A stretch of 36,936 nt of DNA. Origin: Nocardioides sp. (GTDB taxonomy: Bacteria; Actinomycetota; Actinomycetes; Propionibacteriales; Nocardioidaceae). Below the pieces are notes generated by a model, which made no database searches, was not told where the DNA came from, and was given only the letters and a program-made list of their open reading frames with translations. The position numbers and the translations under genes were made by a program. Positions 1 through 7,949 of the stretch are shown piece by piece. Each line of letters begins with the position of its first letter. The first letter of the stretch is position 1. The stretch lies in NCBI RefSeq assembly GCF_025965415.1, contig NZ_JAOPWY010000059.1, positions 1-36,936 of the forward strand. Direction: 5' to 3'.

Positions 1-346
1 CCGGGGCCTCCCACAATTGTCGGATAGGCCGAGCAGGCAGCCCCTGCTCGGTAACCCACGAATCTTGTGAGTGAGGCCCCGGCCCGCAACCAGCTCACGA
101 CGAGCCGGTCACTCCATACCGTCTAGAGACTCCCGCCAAGGTCGGTGTCTGGCCAGACTCGACTCAGGTGCTTGGCGGGCTCGCTCTCTTTTGGGCTGCC
201 CACCGTCGACGGGCGGTGTGGCCCTCGTCCGGTTTGCGGCCCGCTGAGCACTGCTGACGAGGCGTGGCTCAAGAGGGGACTGCCCAGCTCGTAGTAGCAA
301 TGCCCACCTCGCCGTCCATCCGGAAACGAACAGGCGGGAGAACCAC
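1..346 (+). ncRNA. Structured non-coding left region of the IS110 element; candidate bridge/seek RNA
   Basis: No gene is visible before the transposase start at 347, but the DNA is rich in inverted repeats. A perfect 10-bp pair (CCGGGGCCTC at 1-10, GAGGCCCCGG at 73-82) encloses a 9-bp hairpin (29-37 with 43-51). A second perfect 9-bp pair (CCCGCCAAG at 132-140, CTTGGCGGG at 171-179) encloses a 30-nt internal region with a short self-complementary core. A third element pairs 193-196/221-224 and 201-205/214-218, competing with a 7-bp pair 223-229/256-262. IS110-group elements are known to encode a bridge RNA between the left end and the transposase gene, with stem-loops carrying internal binding loops. 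The position and architecture fit, but the RNA boundaries and the element end are not determined, and the first hairpin may lie at or outside the element end. Confidence 0.35.
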
Positions 347-1555
347 ATGAGCAACCCGGTCGGTCGCGTCGTCATCGGCGTCGATCCCCACAAGCTGTCG
401 GCCACCATCGAGGTCCTCGACCAGCACGAGAAGAAGCTTGGCACCGGGCGGTTCACCACCGACCATGCCGGCTACCAAGCCATGCGCACCTACGCGAGCA
501 CCTGGCCCGATCGGGTCTGGGCCGTCGAGGGGGCCAACGGCGCCGGACGGCCACTCGCACAACGGCTCCTCGAAGCCGGCGAGAACGTCGTCGACGTCCC
601 GGCCAAGCTCGCCGCCCGGGTCCGTCTGTTCGACACTGGCCACAACCGCAAGACCGACGCGCTCGACGCCCACTCCGTCGCTGTTGTCGGAGTACGCACC
701 AAGACCCTCCGCGTGCTACACCGCGATGGTGAGCTCGAGGCCATGCGGATGCTCACCGACCGCCGCGAAGCGCTCACCCGACGCCGCGTCCAGACCGTGT
801 GCCGACTCCACGCGCTGCTCGCAGAACTCCTGCCAGGACAGGCGAAGAAGGACCTCACCTCGGGCCAGGCCAAGGTCATGCTGGCCAGCGTTCGACCCCG
901 AGACATCGCCGGGAAGACGCGACGTCGCATTGCCGCCGAGGAGCTCGCCGACCTGATGGCGATCGAGGCGAAGATGAAGAAGGCGACCGCCGAGCTAAAG
1001 GCGATGGTCCAGGCACGGCAGTCGCACCTGATGGACATCCACGGCATCGGTCCTGTCGTCGCCGCGCGGATCCTTGCCGACGTCGGTGACGTGGCCAGGT
1101 TCGCCGACCGCAACCGGTTCGCGTCCTGGACCGGCACCGCGCCACTGGACGCATCATCGGGCGAGCAGAACCGGCATCGACTCTCACGAGCCGGCAACCG
1201 GCGGGTCAACCACGTCATCCACATCGCTGCCGTCACCCAGCTGCGGCTCGACACCGAAGGCCGGACCTACTACCGCCGCAAGCGAGCCGCGGGAAAGAAG
1301 CCGGCCGAGGCGCTGCGCTGCCTCAAGCGACGCCTGTCCGACGCCATCTACAAGCAGCTCGTCGCAGACGCCACCGCTGCTGAAACGGGCCCGGGAGGGC
1401 ACTGCGGGGCGACTCTTCAATCCAGCGCGGTCGACCTTCCCCCACACATCGACACTTCGGATCAGCCACTCCCGGACCCGCACCTACGACGCTACGCCGC
1501 ACCACGACCGCCTCGAAAGAGTCCAGCCGGGAGAACCCTGCAGACCGCCGGTTGA
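347..1555 (+). CDS. IS110-family transposase (402 aa)
   Basis: This is an RNA-guided DEDD/serine recombinase of the IS110 family. The RuvC-like N-terminal domain shows VIGVDPHK (Asp13), VEGANGAG (Glu61) and the KTDALDAHS motif (Asp104, Asp107). The C-terminal Transposase_20 domain shows IHGIGPVVAARILADVGD (about 238-255), then SWTGTAPLDASSGEQ with the candidate catalytic serine, then LSRAGNRRVNH. The coding frame appears full length, so the enzyme may be active. The last 50 or so residues are a Pro/Arg-rich tail beyond the usual end of the domain and could reflect read-on into flanking DNA. IS110 elements normally lack terminal inverted repeats, so I cannot place the element ends. The structured upstream DNA at 1-346 is the natural place for its guide RNA. 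Confidence 0.93.
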   Translation: MSNPVGRVVIGVDPHKLSATIEVLDQHEKKLGTGRFTTDHAGYQAMRTYASTWPDRVWAVEGANGAGRPLAQRLLEAGENVVDVPAKLAARVRLFDTGHNRKTDALDAHSVAVVGVRTKTLRVLHRDGELEAMRMLTDRREALTRRRVQTVCRLHALLAELLPGQAKKDLTSGQAKVMLASVRPRDIAGKTRRRIAAEELADLMAIEAKMKKATAELKAMVQARQSHLMDIHGIGPVVAARILADVGDVARFADRNRFASWTGTAPLDASSGEQNRHRLSRAGNRRVNHVIHIAAVTQLRLDTEGRTYYRRKRAAGKKPAEALRCLKRRLSDAIYKQLVADATAAETGPGGHCGATLQSSAVDLPPHIDTSDQPLPDPHLRRYAAPRPPRKSPAGRTLQTAG

Positions 1556-2766
1556 CAACAGAGGGGAGCCGCTGTGCAGTGCCTCCAGGTCACGCTCAAA
1601 CTGCGCGGTGAGGGACACAAGCAACGAAGCCGGTGTGGACGTGACGGTGACGCCGCATCCGACAGGCGTTGGGATTCAACGTGCCGTCCATCGCAGCCCA
1701 CGGTCCTGCTGATTCAGCATCACCGGGCTGACCTGCGGTTCTGGTCATCCGAGGGCTCCACCAGCTCATGTCGGCGACAGATCCGGTGCATAGCCCGAGC
1801 GACGTTCTTCACGTCCCTACTATGAACGAAGAAAGCACCATTTTGCGCCCGCCCGAGGTTCGCCCGTCCCAGGACGGGCGGGGGAGGGTGCGCGGCGTTC
1901 GCGTCGACCGAAGGGGCGCCCGTCCTGACATGCCGATGTAAACCCGATGCATGCCGCGATCCTTGACAGGCCTGATGTTGGCGGCCTCCAGCACAGGCTC
2001 GACCCGCGAACCGGTGATCGTGCAATCGAATTTTTGGGCGCCGAGCACGAGGCCCTTGAACGCTGACTGGCCTACGCACAGCATGGTCAACTGCGCAGTC
2101 CCGAGGACCGGTCCTGCGACCTCGAGCTGGCGGTCGTCGGGCCAGGCGAAATCGGCGCGAGCAGTCGTCCTGAACTGCGTTGAGGCAGAGACGAGCAGAG
2201 ACGATGTGGCCGTTGACCGCCTTGGCGAGGTCAGACCGCTCGGTGGACGGGGTCCAAGAGTTCGCCTTCATGCGGGGCGACCGCGCGTCGAGAAAGCGTG
2301 ACCACCGTCTTGTCCGTGACCGAAACGACCACATGCACGCTACACATCGCACTGCACCCTCAGCCCTCTTCGCGCACCTTGCGTCTTGAATCTCTACGCA
2401 TCGTGTAGGTGTCCAAGGCGCTCCCGCCCGTCCTAAGCCCATTCCGACATACACCGTTTGCAGAACGAGGGGGGTTCTGTGACCTGCGGTCTGTGGGCAG
2501 TCGCGTTTGTCGACTGTCGGAACCACCTCTGCACCTGTGCATCAGGGAGGTATCCACATATGAAGGCCGCGGTGCGCGTGCTGCGCGTGGGCAGGTGGTT
2601 CCTTGCCTGGCTCTGCGCACGCCACAACATCACCGGACTCAGCTCACGATCGGAGGACGGCCCGGATGGAAGGCGAGATCGAGAACTCGCTACAGGCGAC
2701 GGCAGGCGCGGATTGCGACTCGCGGGTGCTCGGGCTGGGCGAACTCGCCTGCCCAGTGCCCCTCTA
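1556..2766. other. Gene-poor stretch with decayed coding remnants
   Basis: I see no intact gene here. On the minus strand at about 2230-1870 a frame reads like real protein, with segments such as FAWPDDRQLEVAGPVLG followed by LCVGQSAFKGLVLGAQ and then FDCTITGSRVEPVLEA, ending in RVYIGMSGRAP before turning into low-quality sequence. A neighbouring minus frame just upstream (about 2290-2210) contains STERSDLAKAVNGHIVSA, suggesting one gene split by frameshifts. I do not recognise the family. The rest (1556-1800 and 2300-2766) shows no convincing frame, ribosome-binding site or RNA gene. This fits insertion-sequence-associated decay. Confidence 0.35.
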
Positions 2767-3477
2767 TCAGTCGTTGCCGTACTCGTTGACGGTCGCAACG
2801 ACGGTCCTTGCCAGGCCCACCTCACTGGTCCCTGCTCGTCGTGCAGCTTCGCGCAAAGCGTACCGGGCTTCGTCCATGGAAAGGTCGCCGCTCGCCGCGA
2901 TGATCCCTACGGCCACTTGGATCACTGCGCCATCTCGAAGCTTCTGCGGTGCTTGCCGCGCTACCTCACGTGTACTGAACGACAGATCCGCGTTGGTCAC
3001 GGCCCCGGGCGCCCAGGCGCCGAAGATACCGGCCAACTCATCGTGGAAGCCGGAGAAGGATGTGGCTGATGCGCGTATAGATTCACCGTGCCCACCACTC
3101 GCTCGCCTTCCGAGATCGGGAGCGCCAGGGTCGATGAGATTGCGTGGGCGGCCGTCGCACGAGCGAACTGCTGCCAGCCGTGCTCGTCGAGGACCGTGTC
3201 CCCGCGCTCGAACGTCATGACCTCCCCTGTGTGGGCAGCATCTACGCACGGACCACCGAAGAGGTACTGGATGCCGTCCAAGGCAGCGACATCGTCTCTC
3301 GTCGCGACCAGGGTGAAGGTCACCCCATGCTCCAGGGACGCCAGGCTGAGGCCCACGCAGTCCGGCAACAAGCGCTCGAACTCGTGAGGCGCGCTCCTGC
3401 AAATCGCCGAGCAGGTGGGCGGCGTCGACTGAGCTCAGCTCAGCGAAGGCCTCGGCCGTCTCCGGTACGGGCTCCAT
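2767..3477 (-). pseudogene. GAF-ANTAR transcription antitermination regulator, broken by two compensating frameshifts
   Basis: Three minus-strand pieces join into one GAF-ANTAR protein of about 236 aa. The N-terminus starts at ATG 3477 (MEPVPETAEAFAELSSVDAA). The frame must shift near 3380-3395 to continue as LLPDCVGLSLASLEHGVTF and the rest of the GAF domain through GTVNLYAH. It must then shift back near 3058-3072 to read SFSGFHDELAGIFGAWAPG and the ANTAR helices (AVIQVAVGIIAASGDLSMDEA, ALREAARRAGTSEVGL) to the stop at 2767. The net change is one extra base followed by one missing base. The family senses small ligands or signals through GAF and binds paired RNA hairpins through ANTAR. A gene free to drift after nearby insertion is my inference. 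Two close sequencing errors are the alternative, since the rest is well conserved. Confidence 0.8.
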
Positions 3478-3864
3478 ACCCGGACGGGTACCCGCCGCGT
3501 TCACTTCTAAACAACCTGTGCCCGACCCTGGCCCAGCACCCGGGCGCGCCATGAGCCACGTCGGCGTCGGAAGTCGAGTGCACCTCCAAGTGTGTTCGTG
3601 GAGGGTGCAGCCGAAGTACATGCTGCGACGCGCGCCGAACTCCACCGTGTTGCGAAGCAAGCACAGCGCGTCTCACAACACGATGAAGCGTCACGCGACT
3701 CTGATAGTCGAAAGCTGCGACCACGCAGGTTGACGCGAGACGAGGCTGCGGATCGCAGTACGGCGTTGTCGAAGCGCCTGGTTGTGTCTTGCACGCCGAG
3801 GCACCGGGCGCTCCTGCCGACACGCCGGCGACGCGCGGGCTGCACCATGAATCCGCCATGCGCG
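3478..3864. other. Intergenic stretch, no gene recognised
   Basis: This stretch lies upstream of the broken GAF-ANTAR gene and downstream of the histone-like gene, both on the minus strand. All frames here are Arg/Ser/Cys-rich and unlike conserved protein, and I see no RNA gene. It presumably holds the promoter of the GAF-ANTAR gene, but no clear -35/-10 pair stands out. Confidence 0.4.
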
Positions 3865-4368
3865 TTAGGTTGCGGGTTTCCCAGTGTCGGAGTCGATGAC
3901 CTTCGCGACCTCGGCCTCGCTCAGACCGAGGGCGGGAGCCAGGACAGCGGCCTGCTTCGACGGCGCCTTCTTGGCTTTGGCCCTCTTCGCTGGAGCCTTC
4001 CTCGCTCGAGCCTTCGGTGCGGGAGCGACCTCGTCGGGCGCCACCATCGTTGAGACGCTGGCGGGCATCGATGGCGTGGGCGCCGACTTCAGAGGCACCT
4101 GGCTGGCCGGGGTTTTCTTCGCCCGGGCCTTCTTAGCTGCCTGCCTCTGTGGCGCAATCCGGGTGGCCTCCATCGGGTCGGCCCGACGCTCGGTGCGCAC
4201 TGGCTCGGGCGCCGCGATGGTGGGGGTGTCCCGAACCCGAGCGAGGGCCTGCTCGGCTGCCCAGCCCAGCACGCGGGCGGTGGTGCGCAGCCCGAAACTC
4301 GCGGCGCCGAGGGCCGTCCGGGCTGGGAAGGTAATCGCGTCGGTGACCTTGTTGTTCAGGCGGCTCAC
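3865..4368 (-). CDS. Lys/Ala/Pro-rich histone-H1-like basic protein (167 aa)
   Basis: The protein begins VSRLNNKVTDAITFPARTAL from GTG 4368, chosen because AGAGGA lies a few bases upstream; an in-frame GTG at 4410 would add 14 residues. The N-terminal 55 residues may form an amphipathic or membrane-associated helix region. Residues about 75 to 145 are a disordered, strongly basic tract with repeated AAKKARAKKTP, KARARKAPAKRAKAKKAP-type units like the tails of actinobacterial histone-like and nucleoid proteins. The C-terminus (LGLSEAEVAKVIDSDTGKPAT) resembles a small helical cap. DNA binding or compaction is an inference from composition alone. No partner gene is adjacent on the same strand, and it probably forms its own transcript. 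Confidence 0.6.
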   Translation of the reverse strand: MSRLNNKVTDAITFPARTALGAASFGLRTTARVLGWAAEQALARVRDTPTIAAPEPVRTERRADPMEATRIAPQRQAAKKARAKKTPASQVPLKSAPTPSMPASVSTMVAPDEVAPAPKARARKAPAKRAKAKKAPSKQAAVLAPALGLSEAEVAKVIDSDTGKPAT

Positions 4369-4787
4369 GGGGAGTCCTCTCGTTGGAAACGTTCGGAGAG
4401 ACGTACCCACGGATGCCGATACAAGGCCGTGTCATGCGCCACATCTGCTGGGTGGGCGGCGCGTGCGGGTTGCCGGATGGGCGCAGACTGATGACCGACC
4501 GACGACCACGGGCAACAGGCTCGACTTCATGGGTCGAGCGACCACGGCGATGATGCTGGTCTCCTTCGCCCTTCGGACGGGCCTCAACTTCCTCCCTTGC
4601 GGTCAACGTTCCTGTCTGGGCTGGGCCTCTCGCCGCGTCGGCTCAGGAAATCGGCGATCCGTCCGGACCAGCTGCCTGGCCTCGACGCGATCCTGCTCTC
4701 GCCCGGCCACGTCCTGGAGCACGTTGTGGACGGCGGGGCGCGCCGCCAGGGGCGTCACGATGGACAGCTTCGGCGCCTGACCGTATG
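4369..4787. other. Intergenic stretch with a possible minus-strand coding scrap
   Basis: No intact gene is visible. On the minus strand a short frame at about 4767-4610 (VTPLAARPAVHNVLQDVAGR onward, ending PRQER) has good codon bias but no ribosome-binding site. It sits just beyond a strong terminator, so it is most likely a remnant. The rest presumably carries the promoter for the histone-like gene. Confidence 0.35.
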
Positions 4788-4821
4788 ACGAGGCCCGCCC
4801 CTCTGTCGGGACGGGCCTCGT
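4788..4821. terminator. Strong hairpin terminator after the DUF3618 operon
   Basis: A 10-bp perfect stem (ACGAGGCCCG at 4788-4797 with CGGGCCTCGT at 4812-4821) is extended inward by CCC/GGG around a 7-nt loop with a single bulged A. It lies 16 bp beyond the stop of the minus-strand DUF3618 gene. There is no long T-tract, as is usual in actinobacterial terminators. Confidence 0.7.
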
Positions 4822-4836
4822 GGTCGTGCTGGCGGA

Positions 4837-5433
4837 TCAGCCCTGCGTCGAGGACTTGACCTCGTTGGCGCCGGACTGGCCCTCGGCTTTGACCTTGGCG
4901 GCGGAGTCCGTCGCGGCGTCCTTGACTTCATGGACGGCGTCCGTGGCCGTTTCCTTGACGTCATCGGCGACGTCCTGCGCCATCGACTTCGCCTGGTCCA
5001 CGACCGGCTGGCCGTGCTCCTTGGCGGCGTCGACGACGTGACCGGCGGCCACCGCCTCCTTCTCGGAAGCCGGGATGAGCGCCGAGACGATCATGCCGGC
5101 GCCGAATGCCACCAGGCCGGCAGCTAGGGGAGTGCCCTGGATTTGGTCCTGCGCGGTGCCGACGGTGCCGTGGGCGGCGTCCTTCACCGAGTCGACGGTG
5201 CCGGAAGCGCCGTCCTTCGCGGACCCGACGGTGCTGGACGCCGACGTGCCGACGCCGTGGGCGGTGCCCATGACCTTGTCGCGCACCCCGAGCATGCGAC
5301 CGCGGGCCGCCTGCTTGCGTCGCTCGACGATGGCTGTCGGGCTGACCTTGTCCTGCAGTGCGTCCACGTCTGACGTCATCGACTGACGGGTCTGCTCGAT
5401 CTCAGCCCTCAGTTCTTCTGTGCTCTGACCCAT
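4837..5433 (-). CDS. DUF3618-domain protein (198 aa)
   Basis: The N-terminus carries the DUF3618 signature: ELRAEIEQTRQSMTSDVDAL (residues 7-26) followed by LQDKVSPTAIVERRK. A long Ala/Gly/Asp-rich amphipathic stretch follows, with YtxH-like repeats (SAKDGASGTVDSVKDAAHGT) and a single hydrophobic segment at about 104-122 (PLAAGLVAFGAGMIVSALIP). The C-terminal helix is rich in AKxxAxDVADDVKE-type repeats. It is the third gene of a minus-strand operon, and its start overlaps the end of the holin-like gene by 25 bp. DUF3618 proteins commonly sit beside phage-holin-like genes in actinobacteria. A membrane-tethered stress or envelope role is likely, but the function is unknown. Confidence 0.85.
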   Translation of the reverse strand: MGQSTEELRAEIEQTRQSMTSDVDALQDKVSPTAIVERRKQAARGRMLGVRDKVMGTAHGVGTSASSTVGSAKDGASGTVDSVKDAAHGTVGTAQDQIQGTPLAAGLVAFGAGMIVSALIPASEKEAVAAGHVVDAAKEHGQPVVDQAKSMAQDVADDVKETATDAVHEVKDAATDSAAKVKAEGQSGANEVKSSTQG

Positions 5434-5873
5434 GCTGCGTCCTCCTTGAGTGTCTGCTGCGTCTTCGGCAGCTGCGGGTTCGACTTTTTCAGCTCAGCGC
5501 GACCGCGCGACGCCAGGACGGCGGCGACGATGGCCCAGAGCACGGTGGTGATCAGGAACGCCAGCTCAACCGGCATCCAGTTGTCCAGCAGGTAGCTCAG
5601 CGCGAACGAGGCCAGGATCGCCGTGAGGAGCGCTGCCACGCCGGCCCCTCCAAGCATCCCGGCTCCCTTGCCGGCCCTGCCTGCCTCCGCCTTGAGCTCC
5701 GTACGAGCGAGCTCGAGCTCCTGCTTGACCAGTGTGGTGAGGTCATGGCTGATGTCGCCCACGATGTCTCCCAGGCTGCGGCCGTCACTTGCGCCGGTTG
5801 CGGCGTGCGATCCGGAAGAGTCGGGCGGCATCGTCCCGCCCGCGACTGGGCCCACTCCCGTCGGCCCTGTCAC
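5409..5873 (-). CDS. Phage-holin superfamily (Phage_holin_3_6 type) membrane protein (154 aa)
   Basis: After a disordered Gly/Thr/Ser-rich N-terminus, residues about 32-65 match the family start (SLGDIVGDISHDLTTLVKQE then LELARTELKAEAG). Two hydrophobic segments follow (about 75-97, AAGLLTAILASFALSYLLD-like, and about 101-122, PVELAFLITTVLWAIVAAVL). The end is a short polar tail (KSNPQLPKTQQTLKEDAAWV). Its ATG overlaps the stop of the upstream gene as ATGA, showing translational coupling. Despite the name this is a chromosomal envelope protein rather than a lysis protein. It is nearly always neighboured by DUF3618 proteins, as here. Confidence 0.87.
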   Translation of the reverse strand: MTGPTGVGPVAGGTMPPDSSGSHAATGASDGRSLGDIVGDISHDLTTLVKQELELARTELKAEAGRAGKGAGMLGGAGVAALLTAILASFALSYLLDNWMPVELAFLITTVLWAIVAAVLASRGRAELKKSNPQLPKTQQTLKEDAAWVRAQKN

Positions 5874-6631
5874 GGCAGGTCCTGGTACCGTTGACCGGGA
5901 ACCTCAGGGGTGGTGGGGTCGAGGCTCGACGGCGTGGCGAAGGCCGGTGCGGTGGTGGCCGGGGTGTCGTACCCAGCCGGGGCGGGGGTGTCGTACCCGG
6001 ACGTGCTGTAGCCGCCCGTCGCTTCGACGCCCGTGGTGCCGGTGGCCGTGCTGCCGGTGTCGGCGAGCGAGGCGGCTGCAGCACCGTCGGCGGTGGCGCG
6101 GAACAAGCGTCCCGCGACGACGCCGGTGGCCAACGCGCCCAGCAGGAACGTGCCGGGCCGACGTCGGGCGAAGTCGCGCGCGTCGTCGAGCAGCTGGCTG
6201 GGCTCACGGTTCTCGAGGTGGCTGCCGAGCGCGCGAACGCGGTCGGAGACCTCCTGCGCCAGGTTTGTTGCCATCCCCTGCGCCGGCCCCTGGCCCTGCG
6301 CCATCTGCTGCAGGTCGTCGCCTAGCGTGCGGAGGGTCTCTGACAGCTTGTCGCGACCGGTGGTGGCCTGGTCCCTCATCTGGCTGGTGACCTGCTGCTT
6401 GGCGTCACCGATGACGTTGCGGGCCTGCTCCGTGGCGGTTGCGGCGACGTTGGCCGCCTCGTCCTTGGCGGTACCGGCGACATGCTTGCTCTGGTCGGCC
6501 GCGGCGGACGCTGCGTCCTTCGCCTTGTCCGTCGTGCTGCCCGTGCTGGTCGCACCGAGCGGGGGAGCGTCGGTCGTGCCGAGCGGGTCTGTGTGGGTGG
6601 TGCCCAGTGGGTCGCTTCCATACGTGGTCAT
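5870..6631 (-). CDS. YtxH-like / nutrient-stress envelope protein (253 aa)
   Basis: The first gene of the three-gene minus-strand operon. The N-terminus is repetitive (SDPLGTTHTDPLGTTDAPPLG), followed by a long amphipathic helical region of late-embryogenesis-like repeats (DKAKDAASAAADQSKHVAGT, TAKDEAANVAATATEQARNV). A conserved segment, EVSDRVRALGSHLENREPSQ then LLDDARDFARRRPGTFLLGA, precedes a membrane segment at about 160-178 (GALATGVVAGRLF). The C-terminus is Gly/Tyr/Thr/Pro-rich with repeated GYDTPA units. This architecture is common next to holin-like and DUF3618 genes. The biochemical role is unknown, and I infer membrane protection or stress. Confidence 0.8.
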   Translation of the reverse strand: MTTYGSDPLGTTHTDPLGTTDAPPLGATSTGSTTDKAKDAASAAADQSKHVAGTAKDEAANVAATATEQARNVIGDAKQQVTSQMRDQATTGRDKLSETLRTLGDDLQQMAQGQGPAQGMATNLAQEVSDRVRALGSHLENREPSQLLDDARDFARRRPGTFLLGALATGVVAGRLFRATADGAAAASLADTGSTATGTTGVEATGGYSTSGYDTPAPAGYDTPATTAPAFATPSSLDPTTPEVPGQRYQDLP

Positions 6632-6694
6632 GCGTCCTCCTCTGTAGAGGGATGGGGTGTTGCTGGAGCAGTTGGTCTGCTGTCACTCCGCTCG

Positions 6695-6719
6695 GTACCC
6701 ACCGTTCCGCATCGCACTC
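6695..6719 (-). promoter_or_regulatory. Possible SigB-type stress promoter for the YtxH/holin/DUF3618 operon
   Basis: Read on the minus strand, GAGT is followed after 15 bp by GGGTAC (plus-strand positions 6719-6695), matching the actinobacterial general-stress pattern GNNT-N14-16-GGGTAY. It lies 64 bp upstream of the operon's first start codon. The match is short and could be chance. Confidence 0.35.
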
Positions 6720-6863
6720 CACCCTTTGGAACGGTCGCCGTCACCGCTTATTGCCCGGGTTCGCGGCTGCCTGTGCGCGGCACCTGCGGTGGGCACTCAC
6801 ACCGAGTTGATCGCGACACGCTCACCGGGAGGGTGAGAGGGGCTGTGGTGGGTACGGGACGCC

Positions 6864-7949
6864 ATGGCACGCGCATCCACCCAGACCCATGAGCAGACCG
6901 ACAAGCCGGAGTCCCCAGCAGACTTGACCAGACCGTCCTGGACTTATGTCGCTCGTAAGACGTGGCGCGAGTTCTCCGACGACCAGTGCACCGACCTCGC
7001 CGCTGCACTCACCTACTACGCCGTCCTGGCGCTGTTTCCTGCGGCACTGGCCATGCTCTCGCTGGTCGGGCTCGTCAGCGACGGTCGCGCCACGGTGGAT
7101 GCGCTGCTCAACGTCATGCGGGACGTCGGGGCGTCAAGCGCCGCGGACACGCTGGAGCCGACACTCGTTCAACTGAGCCAGAGCCCCAGCGCCGGCCTCG
7201 GCCTGGTGCTGGGGCTCGCCACGGCCCTGTGGTCTGCCTCCGGTTACGTCGGTGCCTTTGGCCGGGGGATGAACCGGGTGTACGAGATCGATGAAGGTCG
7301 CCCATTCTGGAAGTTGCGCCCCCTCCTGCTCCTGGTCACCCTTGTGACCGTCGTCCTGGCTGCACTCGTCGCCGTGGGCCTGGTGATCACCGGTCCGGCC
7401 GCGCAGGCGGTCGGCGACGCCTTCGGGCTGGGCTCAACGGTGGTCACGGTCTGGAATATCGCCAAGTGGCCCGTGATGCTGGCCGTCGTTGTCTTCATCG
7501 TGGCGCTGCTCTACTACGCCACTCCGAACGTGAAGCAGCCGAAGTTTCGCTGGATCAGTGTTGGCGCTCTGCTGGCGATCGTGGTCTGGATCGTCGCTTC
7601 CGCCGCCTTCGGCTTCTACGTTGCGAACTTCAGTAACTACGACAAGACCTACGGCTCGCTCGCCGGCGTCATCGCGTTCCTGTTGTGGCTCTGGATCACC
7701 AACCTCGCCCTCCTCTTCGGCGGAGAACTCGACGCAGAGCTCGAGCGCAGCCGTGAGCTGCAGGGTGGGATGCACGCGGAGGAGGAGATCCAGCTGCCCC
7801 CGCGCGACACCCGGAAGATTGACAAGACCGACGAGAAAGAGCGCGAGGACATGCTGCGCGGTCGCCGCCTGCGGGAGACGACCGGTCAGGATGACGACCC
7901 CGACGCCGCCCGGACGTCGAGCCGGCGCACTGATCACGGTACGAGATGA
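6864..7949 (+). CDS. YihY/BrkB-family integral membrane protein (361 aa)
   Basis: A polar N-terminus leads into the family hallmark FSDDQCTDLAAALTYYAVLA (residues 37-56) and the first membrane helix. The conserved WSASGYVGAFGRGMNRVYEI (about 113-132) follows, then four to five further hydrophobic segments. The typical tail motif YGSLAGVIAFLLWLWITNLA is followed by LLFGGELDAELER. Residues after about 300 form a charged cytoplasmic tail (RDTRKIDKTDEKEREDMLRG). Members were once called ribonuclease BN, which is now known to be wrong; the transport or envelope role remains unproven. The stop overlaps the start of the following hydrolase as ATGA, so the two are co-translated. Confidence 0.92.
   Translation: MARASTQTHEQTDKPESPADLTRPSWTYVARKTWREFSDDQCTDLAAALTYYAVLALFPAALAMLSLVGLVSDGRATVDALLNVMRDVGASSAADTLEPTLVQLSQSPSAGLGLVLGLATALWSASGYVGAFGRGMNRVYEIDEGRPFWKLRPLLLLVTLVTVVLAALVAVGLVITGPAAQAVGDAFGLGSTVVTVWNIAKWPVMLAVVVFIVALLYYATPNVKQPKFRWISVGALLAIVVWIVASAAFGFYVANFSNYDKTYGSLAGVIAFLLWLWITNLALLFGGELDAELERSRELQGGMHAEEEIQLPPRDTRKIDKTDEKEREDMLRGRRLRETTGQDDDPDAARTSSRRTDHGTR

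Noticed and set aside
1720..2526. 268-codon minus-strand open frame
   Set aside because: Most of it is Arg/Pro-rich nonsense. The protein-like segments lie partly in another frame, so it is not an intact gene.
5409..5873. Holin-like protein as evidence for a phage lysis module
   Set aside because: There is no endolysin or phage gene nearby, and the DUF3618 neighbour marks the common chromosomal actinobacterial context.
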